Shown here piece after piece: positions 17,144 through 25,213 of a stretch of DNA of 64,000 nucleotides. The notes beneath the pieces are model-generated. The model did not search any database. It was not told the DNA's origin and saw only the letters and a list, made by a program, of their open reading frames with translations. Positions within the stretch are counted from its first letter, which is position 1; each line of letters opens with the position of its first letter. The stretch is from Curtobacterium sp. MCBD17_035 (GTDB lineage: Bacteria; Actinomycetota; Actinomycetes; Actinomycetales; Microbacteriaceae). The stretch lies in assembly GCF_003234815.2 (NCBI RefSeq), contig NZ_CP126279.1, positions 1,178,001-1,242,000 on the forward strand, in the 5' to 3' direction. Position numbers and translations under genes: made by a program.

Positions 17144-20094
17144 GGTCGCACCATCCGGCCCCCCGCGAGCACGCCGGCGGCCCAGCGCGCCACGCGCGTG
17201 CGGTCGATCTTCGAGTTGTGTCGGATGTCGGTCGGGAGGCGCGGCACGACCAGCACCGCCGCCACCGGCACGCCGACGGTCGCCCGGACCCGCTCCGCGA
17301 GCGCGGGGTCGGCCAGGTGCGGCCGTCGCGCCGCCGGGGTGGTCTCGACGACGGCCACGACCTGCTGCGTCCCGGCGGGGCCGACGCCGACGACGGCCGC
17401 GCGGTCGACCTCCGGCACGGACTCGATGCGCTGCTCCGGTCCGACAGGGGTGACGACGCCCGACGCGGTGGGGACGACGTGGGGGAGCCGCCCCTCGACC
17501 CAGAGGCGTCCGTCGGCGTCGAGGTGTCCGACGTCGCCGGTGCGGTGCCAGCGACGGTCGGTGCTCACCTGTCGCCGCGCCGCGAGGTCGGTCAGCCACA
17601 GCCGGTCGTAGTGGTCCTTGCCGTGCGGCGCAGCGAGGACGATCTCGCCGGTGACCTCCGGTGTCGTGCCGAGGGGACCCGTCGCCGCGCCGAGGTCGTC
17701 GAGGGGTGCGATGCGCACGGCGACACCCGCGGCGGGCCTCCCGACGCACACGCCCCCGCCGGTCCCGGCCCCGGCCCCGGTCCCCCTTCCGCGAGATCGC
17801 AGTCCTTGCCGTTCTGACCCCTGCGACACCGGCGACAACTGCGATCTCGCCGGGGTGTGGGCGGGGCCCACCGCGGCGGCTCGAATGCCCGCGAGGTCGA
17901 TGTCCGTCATGAGCAGCCCCTCGGTCATGCCGTACGGCGTGTGGGCGCTCGCGGCGGGCATGAGTCGAGCGGCCTCGGCGAGGAGCGGTTCGGGCACGGG
18001 AGCGCCCGCGGACAGGAACAGGCGGACGCGTCCGAGCGCGGCGTGGTCCTCGGCGGTCAGCGCACCGGCCGTGGCGACGACGTTCGCCAGCGCGGCGGGC
18101 GACAGGAACACGACGACGCCCTCGCCGCTGGGCTCGGTCCGGCCGGTCCCTTCGGTCCCCCCGGTTCCTTCCGCCGAGATCGCAGTCGTTGCCGTTCCCG
18201 ACCCGGTCTGAGCGGCAACGACTGCGATCTCGCGGAGGGGAGAGCCGGCGGCGGCGGCGGCGGCCGCAGCGGCGACCGCGCGAGCCGTCAGGGTCCGGGG
18301 CGCCGTGACGTCCATGTCGGGCGTCACCGACCGGGCGCCGAGCGCGGGTCCGAGCAGGGCGAACGGCGCGAACCCCGCCACGAGCCCGGTGCCGACGCCG
18401 ACGCCGTACTGCGTCGCGAGGGCGTCCCGGACGGCGGCGAGCTGCGCGTGCGTGTAGACGACGCCCTTCGCGGGTCCGGTCGATCCCGAGGTGAACAGCA
18501 CCGCGGCCGTGTCCGTCGGCACGGGTGCCGCGGGCAGCGCGACCCCGGCACGGAGTCGCGCCGCGCCGCGCCTGGCGAGCTCCCCCAGCGTGTGCTCCAC
18601 GCCGAGGGCGACACGGGCCGCCGGGGGGACCGAGGGCGTGGCGATGCGTCGGCCCGGCCAGCCGAGCGCGCGGGCGGCCGTCAGCCCGGGGAGCGCGCCG
18701 ACGAGCCAGTCGGGTCGGGCGCCACGCACGGCCCGCGTGAGCCCGCGGACTCCGAGGCCGGCGTCGGCGACGACGACGACCGCCCCGATGCGGACGCAGG
18801 CGTAGAGCACGGCGGTCAGGTCGGCGCCCGGCGTCACGAGGAGCGAGACGCGGTCGCCGCGCTGCACCCCGGCGTCGGCCAGACCGGCGGCGATCTCGCG
18901 GACGCGACGGCTCAGGAGCCGCCAGCTGACGGAGCGGGGGGGACGGCCGCCGCCGGGCGCCATCTCGACGAGGGCGACGTCGTCGGCGTCGGCGAGTTCG
19001 TCGAGGGCCGCCCACACCGGTCGGCTCGCGTCGGCGTCGGCGTCGGCGTCGGGCGGGAGGCCCGCAGTCCCCGCGGCGGGCTCCTGCCCGTCCGGCAGAC
19101 GGTCGCCGAGCCACGCGAGGACGGCTCCGGCGACGTCGACGTCCTCCGGCAGCAGGTGTCCGGCGCCCTCGAAGCGGTGCACGTCGGCGCGCGGCATCCG
19201 CGTCGCCAGGTCGTCGAGGTAGCGCTCGAGGAACACCGGGTCGCGCGGGCCCCACAGCACGAGGGCGGGGACGCCGAGCGCGCGGACGCCCTCGGCGATC
19301 CGGTCGAGTTCGACGGCGCTCGGGTGGCGGTCGTCGACGGGGATGTCCGCCACGAACCCGCCGATGCCGCCCCGTCGGTCGGCTCCGCGGTACGGCGAAC
19401 GGTAGGCGTCGCGCACGGGAGCGGGGAGCGGCGGGTGGGCGATCGCGAGCGTCGTCTCGAGGAACCCGGGTGTCAGGACCGTCGCGCGCCCGAGCACGGA
19501 CGGCCGCAGGGCGAGCCGGAGCGGCGCGGGGATCGGGGCGTCGGCGGGCTGGTGCACGGCGGTGTTGCACACGACGACGCCGGCGAGCAGCTCCGGGTGG
19601 TCCACGGCCCAGCCGAGGGACACGACGCCGCCCCAGTCGTGTCCGAGGGTGACGACGGGACCGGTGAGGCCGAGTTCGTCGGTGAGGGCGCCGAGGTCCG
19701 CGACGCGCTGCGCGAGTCCGCGGGGCACACCGCTCCGCTCCGAGTACCCCATGTCGAGCTGGTCGACGGCGACCACGCGCCAGGCCGGACCGCCGGCCCG
19801 GGCGGTCTCGGTCGCGGCGGTGAGGACGCTGCGCCAGAGGTACGACCAGGTCGGGTTCCCGTGGACGCAGAGGACGGTGCCGACGGGCTCGACCCCGAGC
19901 TCGGCGAGCTGTCCCGCGTTGTCGAGCAGGTGCCAGGTGCGCGTGGCGGGCGACGGGCCTCCTGGCGCGTGCTCGGGCGCGACCGCGGGGGTCACGACGA
20001 GGCGCGACCAGGCGGGGTCGAGTCCGGGGAGGTGCGGGGGGAGCGCGGCGGGCGCGGTCGCCGCGGCGGCGCGCGGCAGGCCGGACCTCACCAT
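17140..20094 (-). CDS. oleBC: OleBC fusion: beta-lactone decarboxylase + beta-lactone synthetase
   Basis: 984 residues with two enzymes in one chain, as known in Micrococcus luteus and other actinobacteria. Residues about 1-320 are the alpha/beta-hydrolase OleB: oxyanion loop LCVHGNPTWSYLW (75-87), nucleophile Asp153 in GHDWGG, and LVLWGPRDPVF and GAGHLLPEDV carrying the other catalytic residues. Residues about 345-984 are the AMP-forming OleC: ATP loop FTSGSTGPAKG at 534-544, YGMTEGLLMTDI, HRTGDVGHLDADGRLWVEGR and the C-terminal KIDRTRVARW. OleC is longer than usual because two palindromic elements interrupt it, adding low-complexity peptide around residues 621-640 and 749-768 (see repeats). 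Reading frame is kept. ATG 20094 overlaps the oleA stop. Confidence 0.9.
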   Translation of the reverse strand: MVRSGLPRAAAATAPAALPPHLPGLDPAWSRLVVTPAVAPEHAPGGPSPATRTWHLLDNAGQLAELGVEPVGTVLCVHGNPTWSYLWRSVLTAATETARAGGPAWRVVAVDQLDMGYSERSGVPRGLAQRVADLGALTDELGLTGPVVTLGHDWGGVVSLGWAVDHPELLAGVVVCNTAVHQPADAPIPAPLRLALRPSVLGRATVLTPGFLETTLAIAHPPLPAPVRDAYRSPYRGADRRGGIGGFVADIPVDDRHPSAVELDRIAEGVRALGVPALVLWGPRDPVFLERYLDDLATRMPRADVHRFEGAGHLLPEDVDVAGAVLAWLGDRLPDGQEPAAGTAGLPPDADADADASRPVWAALDELADADDVALVEMAPGGGRPPRSVSWRLLSRRVREIAAGLADAGVQRGDRVSLLVTPGADLTAVLYACVRIGAVVVVADAGLGVRGLTRAVRGARPDWLVGALPGLTAARALGWPGRRIATPSVPPAARVALGVEHTLGELARRGAARLRAGVALPAAPVPTDTAAVLFTSGSTGPAKGVVYTHAQLAAVRDALATQYGVGVGTGLVAGFAPFALLGPALGARSVTPDMDVTAPRTLTARAVAAAAAAAAAGSPLREIAVVAAQTGSGTATTAISAEGTGGTEGTGRTEPSGEGVVVFLSPAALANVVATAGALTAEDHAALGRVRLFLSAGAPVPEPLLAEAARLMPAASAHTPYGMTEGLLMTDIDLAGIRAAAVGPAHTPARSQLSPVSQGSERQGLRSRGRGTGAGAGTGGGVCVGRPAAGVAVRIAPLDDLGAATGPLGTTPEVTGEIVLAAPHGKDHYDRLWLTDLAARRQVSTDRRWHRTGDVGHLDADGRLWVEGRLPHVVPTASGVVTPVGPEQRIESVPEVDRAAVVGVGPAGTQQVVAVVETTPAARRPHLADPALAERVRATVGVPVAAVLVVPRLPTDIRHNSKIDRTRVARWAAGVLAGGRMVRP
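17792..17849. repeat. 58-bp palindromic element inside oleC (copy A)
   Basis: Arm CGAGATCGCAGTCCTTGCCG (17792-17811) is the inverse of 17830-17849 with few mismatches; the outer 12 bases match perfectly. It lies in the oleC coding sequence, read as part of a loop before the conserved GVCVGRP, and is followed by a GC-rich run coding for GTGAGAGTGGG. Confidence 0.85.
18175..18232. repeat. 58-bp palindromic element inside oleC (copy B)
   Basis: The 20-base arm CGAGATCGCAGTCGTTGCCG (18175-18194) is a perfect inverse of 18213-18232, with an 18-base loop. In oleC it is translated as REIAVVAAQTG and ATTAISAEGT between an alanine run and the conserved VVVFLSPAALANVVATAG, so it enlarges a loop without breaking the frame. 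It is read in a different frame from copy A. Confidence 0.88.
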
Positions 20095-21176
20095 CCGATC
20101 TCCATCATGGCGGTGTTGAGGCCGGAGCCGACGCCGCCGAGCAGGACGCGGTCGCCGCGCCGCACGTTGCCGGCCTGGACCTCTTCGGCCAGGGTGATCG
20201 GGATCGACGCCGGACCGACGTTGCCGTACCGCGAGTAGGTCACGGGGACGCGGTCGCGGTCGATGTCGATCGCCTCGACGATCGCCTTCATGTGGATGTC
20301 CGACACCTGGTGGAAGATGTAGCGGTCCATGCCGCCCCAACTCCAGTCGCGCTTGGCCTCGTTCCAGGCGGACACGACGAGCTCGACGCCGCCGCGGAGC
20401 AGGGCCTTGGCGTCGGTGAACATGCCGTCCACGCTGCCGACGCAGAGGTCGTACCACTGGGTCGCGGCTCGGGTGACGCCGCCGTGGATGCGGTGCCCCT
20501 CCGGGTGGACGTCCATCGGGCCGAGCACGGCGGCCGCGGCGCCGGATCCGAGGGTGAGGCTCGCGAACTCGCTCATGAAGTCCTTGCGGTTCCGACCGCC
20601 CTCGCTCAGGCGCGCGATCGTGTTGAGCTGGACCTGGTCGGCGTCCTCGCCGTCGATGACGACCGCGTACTGGATCTGACCCGAGTCGATCATGCCCGCG
20701 GCGACGCTCATCGCGTTGACGAACCCGAGGCATGCGTTCGCGATGTCGAAGTTGATCGCGGACGTCGGCAGCCCGAGCCCGTGGTGCAGGCGGACCGCCA
20801 CGCTCGGCTCGAGGTGCGGGCGGGTCACCGACGTGTTGATGAGCAGCCCGACCTGGTCCGGACGGACGCCGGCCTCGGCGAGCGCCCGGCGGGCGGCGTC
20901 GATCGCGGCCTCGTCGAAGCTCTGCTCGGGGCCCCAGTTCCGACGCTCCTTGACGCCCGCGACCCGCTCGAGCAGGCCCTTCGGGAGGCGGAGGCGTCGG
21001 AGCACGGGGTGGAGGCGCTCCTCGATGTCCGCGGACGTCGTGACGCGATCGGCGATCGTGGTCGCGACGGCGAGCAGACCGACGTTCTCGTGACGGGTGG
21101 TGGCGTTGCCGGGGGCGGGGAGGTCGGCCCGGCGCGTCTCTGGGGTGGCTGCGGGGCGGTCTGTGACGGTTGACAC
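20088..21176 (-). CDS. oleA: OleA, thiolase-fold acyl-CoA head-to-head condensing enzyme
   Basis: Joins two fatty acyl-CoAs to a 2-alkyl-3-keto acid, the first step of long-chain olefin synthesis. 362 residues from GTG 21176. The catalytic Cys149 lies in DIANACLGFVNAM, His289 in YIFHQVSDIHMK and Asn319 in SRYGNVGPASIP; the C-terminal GGVGSGLNTAMMEIGW matches OleA/KASIII proteins. Conserved sequence begins near RHENVGLLAV (residue 29). GTG 21230 is an alternative start that would overlap the stop of the LLM gene by four bases. Its stop overlaps the start of oleBC. OleA uses CoA-linked substrates, and the acyl-CoA enzymes elsewhere in the window fit such a lipid-active cell. Confidence 0.9.
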   Translation of the reverse strand: MSTVTDRPAATPETRRADLPAPGNATTRHENVGLLAVATTIADRVTTSADIEERLHPVLRRLRLPKGLLERVAGVKERRNWGPEQSFDEAAIDAARRALAEAGVRPDQVGLLINTSVTRPHLEPSVAVRLHHGLGLPTSAINFDIANACLGFVNAMSVAAGMIDSGQIQYAVVIDGEDADQVQLNTIARLSEGGRNRKDFMSEFASLTLGSGAAAAVLGPMDVHPEGHRIHGGVTRAATQWYDLCVGSVDGMFTDAKALLRGGVELVVSAWNEAKRDWSWGGMDRYIFHQVSDIHMKAIVEAIDIDRDRVPVTYSRYGNVGPASIPITLAEEVQAGNVRRGDRVLLGGVGSGLNTAMMEIGW

Positions 21177-21226
21177 CTCATCAATGATGCACCCCTCCCG
21201 CTGGGCGGTGTGCGCGTCGACGGTCG

Positions 21227-22195
21227 TCACAGCGCGCGGAGCTTCTCCAGGAGGGGACCGGCGGCCTCGTCGAGGAACCGGTCCTGACCCTCGTCGCCGA
21301 CCTGGACGATCGCGATGTCGGTGAAACCGGCGTCGAGGAACGGCCGCACGCTCTCGGCGAGTCGGTCGAGGTCGGGGCCGCACGCGATCGACTCCGCGAC
21401 GTCCTCGGGACGCACGAACTGGCTGGCGCTGTCGAACGACGCGGGGGTGGGCAGGTCCGCGTTGACGTGCCAGCCGCCGGCGAACCAGCGGAACAGGTCG
21501 TGTGCCCGCGCGACCGCGGCGTCCTCGTCGGGGTCCCAGCAGATCGGGATCTGGCCGATCTTGCGTGACGGGGCGCCCTGGTGGTGCTCGTCCCACCCCT
21601 GCACGAGCTCGGGCACGGGATCGGTGGTGATCATGTGGTCGCCGAGGGGTGCGAACCGCTCGATGCCCTTCGCGCCGGACACCGCGACGCCGATCGGGAC
21701 CCCGCCGTCCGGGACGTCCCAGAGCTTCGCCTGGTCGACGCGGAAGTGCGTGCCCTCCCACGTCACGACGTCACCGGACTCGAGCGCGCGGATGATGTGG
21801 ATGGCCTCCTCGAGCATGTCCTGTCGTTCGCCGACCGCGGGCCAGCGTTCCCCGACGATGTGCTCGTTGAGGTTCTCGCCGGCACCGAGCCCGAGCGTGA
21901 ACCGGCCCTCGGACAGGATCTGGAGCGTCGCGGCCTTCTGTGCGACCACGGCCGGGTGGTACCGGATCGTCGGGCAGGTCACGTAGGTCATGAGCTCGAC
22001 CGTGCTCGTCACCTGCGCCACGGCGCCGAGGACGGTCCAGGCATAGGGGGCGTGCCCCATGCTCTCGAGCCAGGGGAAGGCGTGGTCGCTCGACACCTCG
22101 AAGTCGTATCCGACGTCCTCGGCCTTCTGCGCGTACCGGACGAGCTCGCGGGGGCCGCTCTGCTCGGTCATCAGGGTGTAGCCGAAGTTCGTCAT
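21227..22195 (-). CDS. LLM-class F420-dependent oxidoreductase
   Basis: Luciferase-like TIM-barrel enzyme, 322 residues, of the F420-dependent G6PDH-like branch. MTNFGYTLMTEQSG at the start, EVSSDHAFPWL, TYVTCPTIRYHPA, GRFTLGLGAGENLNEH and GVPIGVAVSGAKG are family features; the coenzyme is presumably F420H2 rather than FMN. AGGAG lies seven bases before ATG 22195. It is immediately upstream of oleA on the same strand (50 bases, or overlapping with the longer oleA start), so it may be the first gene of the olefin transcript. Whether it acts in the pathway is unknown; such proteins reduce or oxidise many substrates. Confidence 0.85.
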   Translation of the reverse strand: MTNFGYTLMTEQSGPRELVRYAQKAEDVGYDFEVSSDHAFPWLESMGHAPYAWTVLGAVAQVTSTVELMTYVTCPTIRYHPAVVAQKAATLQILSEGRFTLGLGAGENLNEHIVGERWPAVGERQDMLEEAIHIIRALESGDVVTWEGTHFRVDQAKLWDVPDGGVPIGVAVSGAKGIERFAPLGDHMITTDPVPELVQGWDEHHQGAPSRKIGQIPICWDPDEDAAVARAHDLFRWFAGGWHVNADLPTPASFDSASQFVRPEDVAESIACGPDLDRLAESVRPFLDAGFTDIAIVQVGDEGQDRFLDEAAGPLLEKLRAL

Positions 22196-22361
22196 CAGGG
22201 TGCTCCTCGTCAACGGTGTCCGGATTCCTCGTCTACGCCTCGACGGCCACGAGCGCGCATCCTGCCGCCGCGGATCGGGTGCCACGGGTGCTCCGCGGCG
22301 GCCCGGGATCGGGGAAACACCGCCGACACGGCCCGGACACCCCGCCGACACGCCGCCCGCG

Positions 22362-22367
22362 TAGCGT
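22362..22367 (+). promoter_or_regulatory. -10 box of a probably leaderless transcript
   Basis: TAGCGT sits six bases before ATG 22374 and no ribosome site fits. The upstream gap 22196-22373 shows no other clear element. Confidence 0.45.
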
Positions 22368-22373
22368 GCAGGG

Positions 22374-24911
22374 ATGAGTGCAGAGCTGACGCTGGGCGCC
22401 GAGGAAGAGCTCCACCTCATCGACCTGCGGACAGGGCGGTTGTCCGCCAAGGCCCCCCAGCTCCTCCCGGGCCTGCCGCCCGACCGGTACGGCGCCGAGC
22501 TGCAGCGGACGACGATCGAGACGAACGTGCCGGTGGTGCGGGACCTCGCGGACCTCCGGACCGAGATCGTCCGGCTCCGGACGGACCTGACGGCGGCGAT
22601 CGCCCCGCACGGGCTCGCGATCGGGAGCGTCGGGACGGCGCCGCGCTCGGAGTTCGCCGACTTCGAGCTGACGTCGACCGGCCGGTACGGGCGCATGCAG
22701 GAGCAGTACCGGATGCTCGTCGACGAGCAGCTCATCTGCGGGCTGCAGATCCACGTCGGCGTGAGCGACCGCGACCTGGCGGTGCAGATCGCCCAGCGGG
22801 TCGCCCCCGCGCTGCCGGTGCTGCTCGCCCTGAGCGCGAGCAGCCCGTACTGGAACGGCCAGGACACCGGGTACGCGAGCATCCGCAGCATCATCTGGCA
22901 GCGCTGGCCCACCGCGGGTTCGTTCGGCCGGATGACGAGCGCGGCCGAGTACGACCGGATGCTGCAGGACCTCATCGCGAGCGGGGTGATCGCCGACTCC
23001 AAGATGGCGTACTTCGACGTCCGGCCGTCCTCGCACGCCCCGACGCTCGAGCTGCGGGTGTGCGACGCGACGCCGATCGTCGACGATGCCGTGCTCATCG
23101 CGGGCCTGTTCCGCGCCGCGGTCCGCCGCGCGGAGCAGGACATCGAGCGCGGTGACGAGTGGCGCCCCCGCCGGGAGCCCCTGCACCGGGCGGCGATGTG
23201 GCAGGCGGCCCGTGGCGGCCTCTCGGGCGAGCTCGTCGGGCTCGGCGAACACCCCGAGCGGCTCCCGGCCCACGTGGCGGTGCGGCAGCTCGTCGACCGC
23301 CTCCGTCCGCAGCTCGAGGAGCTCGGGGACTGGGGCATGGTCGGGGCGCTCGTCGAGGAGACGCTGGCCCGCGGCAACTCGGCGGACCGGCAGCGCACGG
23401 CGTACGCCGAGCGGGGGGAGCTCGACGACGTCGTCGACCTGGTGGTCCGCGAGTCCCGGAGCGATCCCGACGTCGGCGCCGACGAGCGCGCGGTCGCCAT
23501 CCCCGGGTACCACGTGCGCGCGGGCGACGAGGCGGTCGGGCCGGGTGCCTCCCCGCGCCCGGTCTTCCGTGACCTCGCCGGGTACCTCCGTGGGTGGGAC
23601 GGCGACGAGGCGCTCGCCCGGTGCGCCGCCCGCGACGCGTGGACGGAGCGGGAGCAGCTCGGGTTCGTCATCGGTGGTGCCCGTCAGCCGTTCCACTGCG
23701 ACCTCGTCCCGCGCATCGTCAACCCGTACGAGTGGGGCCAGCTGCAGCGCGGGCTGACGCAACGGGCACGCGCGATCGAGGCGTTCCTCCAGGACGCGTA
23801 CGGCGATCGGCGGATCGTCGCCGACGGTGTGCTGCGTGAGTCCGACGTCGTCGGCGCGGCCGGGTGGCGCGATGAGGCCACGCGGCTGCCGGCGGGCACG
23901 GTCCGGGCCGCGGTGCAGGGGTTCGACGTCGTCCGCAACGAGTTCGGCGGATGGCGGGTCCTCGAGGACAACGTCCGCTCACCGAGCGGCGTGGCGTACG
24001 CGCTCGCGGTGCGGCGGCTCATCGACGACGTCCTGCCGGACGCGCCTCGCCCGACGGGGCTCCGGGACCCGCGGAGCGTCCTGCCGCTGTTGCGCGCGAC
24101 CCTGGCCGCCCCGGCACGCGCCCGCGGCGTCGCGGAGCCGACGCTCGCGGTGCTGACGAGCGGTCCGTCGAGCGAGGCCTGGTACGAGCACCACACCTTG
24201 GCGGACGAGGCGGGCATGCTGCTGCTCACCCCCGACGACGTCGCCGTCCGGGAGGCCCGGGTCGTCGAGCGATCGACCGGTCGCGTCGTCGACGCCCTTC
24301 TGATCCGCATCGACGGCGAGGTGGTCGACATGGCGAACGACGCCGACCCGGACCTCGGCGAGCACGTCCTCGCGGTCGCCGCCGCGGGGGACGTGTTCCT
24401 CGCGAACGGCCCGGGCAACGGTCTGGCCGACGACAAGTCGATGTACGTCTCGGTGCAGGACCTCATCTGGTACTACCTCGACGAGCGACCGTTGCTCGAG
24501 TCCGTGCCGACGTACCGGACGCGGGACGAGTCGGAGCGTCTCACCGTCCTCGAGCGCGTCGGCGAGCTCGTGACGAAGCCCGTCGACGGCGAGGGCGGCC
24601 GCGGTGTGCTCATCGGACCGAGCGCCACCGCGGAGGAGGTCGCCGACCGGCGGACCGCCATCGCCGCCGCTCCCGAGGCGTGGGTGGCGCAGGAGGTCGT
24701 CCAGCTGTCCTCGCACCCGACGCTCACGCCCGCCGGGCTCGAACCCCGGCACGTCGACCTCCGCGCGTTCGTGTACCTCACGGGGACCGGAGCGGACGAG
24801 GCGCGACTCGCCGACGTCGCGCTGACCCGGGTCGCGCCCGAGGGCAGCATGGTCGTCAACTCGTCCCGGGGCGGCGGAGCGAAGGACACGTGGATCGTGG
24901 GAGGGGACTGA
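22374..24911 (+). CDS. Fusion of GCS2-type carboxylate-amine ligase and circularly permuted ATP-grasp
   Basis: 845 residues. Residues 1 to about 375 are a YbdK/GCS2 glutamate-cysteine ligase-like domain (LTLGAEEELHLIDLRTG, TTIETNVPVV, LICGLQIHVGV, LELRVCDATPIVDDAVLIAG). Residues about 385-845 are a circularly permuted type-2 ATP-grasp domain (QPFHCDLVPRIVNPYEW, GFDVVRNEFGGWRVLEDNVRSPSG, NGPGNGLADDKSMYVSV, KPVDGEGGRGVLIGP, VVQLSSHPTL, HVDLRAFVYLTG). Both domains form amide bonds with ATP, so the fusion probably makes a small peptide or gamma-glutamyl compound in the cytoplasm. Such proteins are commonly followed by a glutamine amidotransferase; here only a remnant follows. The product is unknown. 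Confidence 0.85.
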   Translation: MSAELTLGAEEELHLIDLRTGRLSAKAPQLLPGLPPDRYGAELQRTTIETNVPVVRDLADLRTEIVRLRTDLTAAIAPHGLAIGSVGTAPRSEFADFELTSTGRYGRMQEQYRMLVDEQLICGLQIHVGVSDRDLAVQIAQRVAPALPVLLALSASSPYWNGQDTGYASIRSIIWQRWPTAGSFGRMTSAAEYDRMLQDLIASGVIADSKMAYFDVRPSSHAPTLELRVCDATPIVDDAVLIAGLFRAAVRRAEQDIERGDEWRPRREPLHRAAMWQAARGGLSGELVGLGEHPERLPAHVAVRQLVDRLRPQLEELGDWGMVGALVEETLARGNSADRQRTAYAERGELDDVVDLVVRESRSDPDVGADERAVAIPGYHVRAGDEAVGPGASPRPVFRDLAGYLRGWDGDEALARCAARDAWTEREQLGFVIGGARQPFHCDLVPRIVNPYEWGQLQRGLTQRARAIEAFLQDAYGDRRIVADGVLRESDVVGAAGWRDEATRLPAGTVRAAVQGFDVVRNEFGGWRVLEDNVRSPSGVAYALAVRRLIDDVLPDAPRPTGLRDPRSVLPLLRATLAAPARARGVAEPTLAVLTSGPSSEAWYEHHTLADEAGMLLLTPDDVAVREARVVERSTGRVVDALLIRIDGEVVDMANDADPDLGEHVLAVAAAGDVFLANGPGNGLADDKSMYVSVQDLIWYYLDERPLLESVPTYRTRDESERLTVLERVGELVTKPVDGEGGRGVLIGPSATAEEVADRRTAIAAAPEAWVAQEVVQLSSHPTLTPAGLEPRHVDLRAFVYLTGTGADEARLADVALTRVAPEGSMVVNSSRGGGAKDTWIVGGD

Positions 24912-24912
24912 C

Positions 24913-25101
24913 ATGTGCGGACTCGCGGGGGAGCTCCGCTCCGACGGCCGTCCCGCCGAGGTCGGCGTGCCGATGCGTGTCACTCACGCGGGACCGCATC
25001 CGGTTCGCGTCCACGCTGCCGGCGCGGACACCGACACGTCGCGACGGACGCTCGTGGCGACGATGGTCCGGTTCCTGGCCGACGTGCTCGGCGCCGGCTG
25101 A
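24913..25101 (+). pseudogene. Probable remnant of a class-II glutamine amidotransferase
   Basis: A 62-residue frame begins one base after the ATP-grasp stop and opens with MCGLAGELRSDGRPAEV. This is the start of Ntn-type class-II amidotransferases, where Cys2 becomes the N-terminal nucleophile. The following 45 residues (MRVTHAGPHPVRVHAAGADT and on to LVATMVRFLADVLGAG) do not look like the glutaminase domain, which needs some 200 residues more. I infer an internal deletion that joined the first codons to other coding sequence. It could instead be an intact, unusual small protein. Bases 25102-25213 carry only the XdhC ribosome site. Confidence 0.5.
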
Positions 25102-25213
25102 CGCTGTGGCCGACCGCCGCCACCGGTGGTTGGCTGTGAGGGTCGGGTCGGGAGGCCCGGACCGCCGCACCCGGAGCGGGTGCGGCCGACACGACGACCG
25201 GGAGGACCAGCAC

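Noticed and set aside
17857..20238. A 793-codon plus-strand frame opposite oleBC
   Set aside because: Composition (Gly, Arg, Asp, His) is that of an antisense frame; oleBC on the other strand is certain.
24460..25000. Possible frameshift joining the ATP-grasp gene and the amidotransferase start
   Set aside because: The ATP-grasp domain is complete at its stop and the next ATG is one base away, so it reads as two genes with damage in the second.
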